From the NCBI RefSeq assembly GCF_042408735.1, contig NZ_JBHOQV010000123.1, positions 34,883 to 98,882 on the forward strand: a DNA stretch of 64,000 nt, written 5' to 3'. Below, one piece after another: positions 63,298-64,000 of the stretch. Source of the DNA: Thermogemmatispora sp042408735 (GTDB lineage Bacteria > Chloroflexota > Ktedonobacteria > Ktedonobacterales > Ktedonobacteraceae). Below the pieces are notes generated by a model that was not told the DNA's origin, ran no database searches, and was given only the letters and a program-made list of their open reading frames with translations. Every line of letters begins with the position of its first letter. Within the stretch, counting starts at the first letter, position 1. The position numbers and the translations under genes are program-made.

Positions 63298-63706
63298 ATG
63301 GGTTGTCCCCGCCCGCGCCTCGCTCCGTTCTATAAGCGCGGTCAGCTCTCCCTCGCTCACCCCGCAGCCGCGGAGTGGCAGGGCTTGACCCCGCTTCGCC
63401 AGCGGCTCGGCCGATCGGCGGAAGGGCGACTTTCTGATTTTTCCCAGATTCCTCGCCTAACCCCCTTGACAGCCACGCCAAACAGTGCTATCATCTCCAC
63501 TGCACTCGGGAACGCGGGAATAAACACTGAAGCCGACCCGGGTGCCCAATGGATCACATGGCCATAGTGCCAGGTGCACCTGAACAACTGAAGAGTGATA
63601 AGGCTTTGAGTTAAGTGACGACCGGAAACCTGGGTTCACAGGCGGCTAGCCTTTACCAGAGTGCCAATGAGGGTCTCCTGTAGAGGGGACTTTCAGATAA
63701 ATCTTC
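63298..63706 (+). other. rRNA promoter and leader region
   Basis: No gene. It contains the rRNA promoter (63466-63494) and a leader of about 205 bases before mature 16S rRNA, which should carry processing stems; I could not assign boxA with confidence. Confidence 0.55.
63466..63494 (+). promoter_or_regulatory. rRNA operon promoter
   Basis: TTGACA (63466-63471), 17-base spacer, TATCAT (63489-63494) with TGC before it (extended -10). Confidence 0.8.

Positions 63707-64000
<294 letters not shown>

Overview
The window is about 60% GC and reads as chromosome of a Chloroflexota bacterium, most likely class Ktedonobacteria (Thermogemmatispora-like). The basis is the gene families: membrane-anchored pseudokinase/baseplate-J-like proteins, a CruF-type carotenoid protein, a DUF6909-like protein and animal-type PurE/PurC, together with the 5' end of a 16S rRNA gene at the right edge. 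No CRISPR array, intact insertion sequence or prophage is visible. Names are family-level recognition from sequence patterns; no database search was run.

Layout. 1-8.1 kb: cut-off PlsC acyltransferase, TreT-like glycosyltransferase, a VWA protein / ARPP-1-like / BtrH-like group preceded by a long promoter-bearing non-coding region, and a two-gene chromate transporter. 8.7-12.6 kb: superoxide dismutase, two exported proteins, CoaX and a membrane protein. 13-21 kb: an ImmA-UvrD-nuclease fusion, a HAS-barrel/HerA ATPase pair and a GT9 glycosyltransferase. 21-30.7 kb: exported and membrane-anchored proteins, two pseudokinases and a MoxR/DUF58 pair. 30.7-35.3 kb: DUF6909-like protein, orphan DNA methyltransferase and TcmP-like protein. 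35.4-41.2 kb: a carotenoid glycoside-ester type operon (CruF fused to an acyltransferase, plus three tandem GT2 genes). 41.3-43.4 kb: an ADP-ribosylation module with an intact ADP-ribosylglycohydrolase and a DarT-like transferase broken by two frameshifts. 43.6-53.9 kb: a purine operon, all on the minus strand (purSL fusion, purQM fusion, purC, purF, purD, purE, purN). 54-64 kb: methyltransferase, LacI-type repressor with a striking operator array, dnaE, tRNA-Pro, an ECF sigma/anti-sigma pair, carbonic anhydrase, and the rRNA promoter with the start of 16S rRNA.

How the genes work together. The purine operon covers most of the route from PRPP to IMP. It uses the single-step (class II) AIR carboxylase, so no purK is needed, and none is present. 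The carotenoid operon would hydrate, glycosylate and acylate a carotenoid end. The PlsC, SOD and carbonic anhydrase genes are housekeeping. Several modules look tied to conflict or stress: the DarT-like/ARG pair, the Ro-like VWA/ARPP-1 pair, ImmA-UvrD, HerA, and the methyltransferase/TcmP pair. Promoters are unusually readable: many carry TTGACA and/or an extended -10 (TGnTATAAT-like), and two genes appear to be leaderless.
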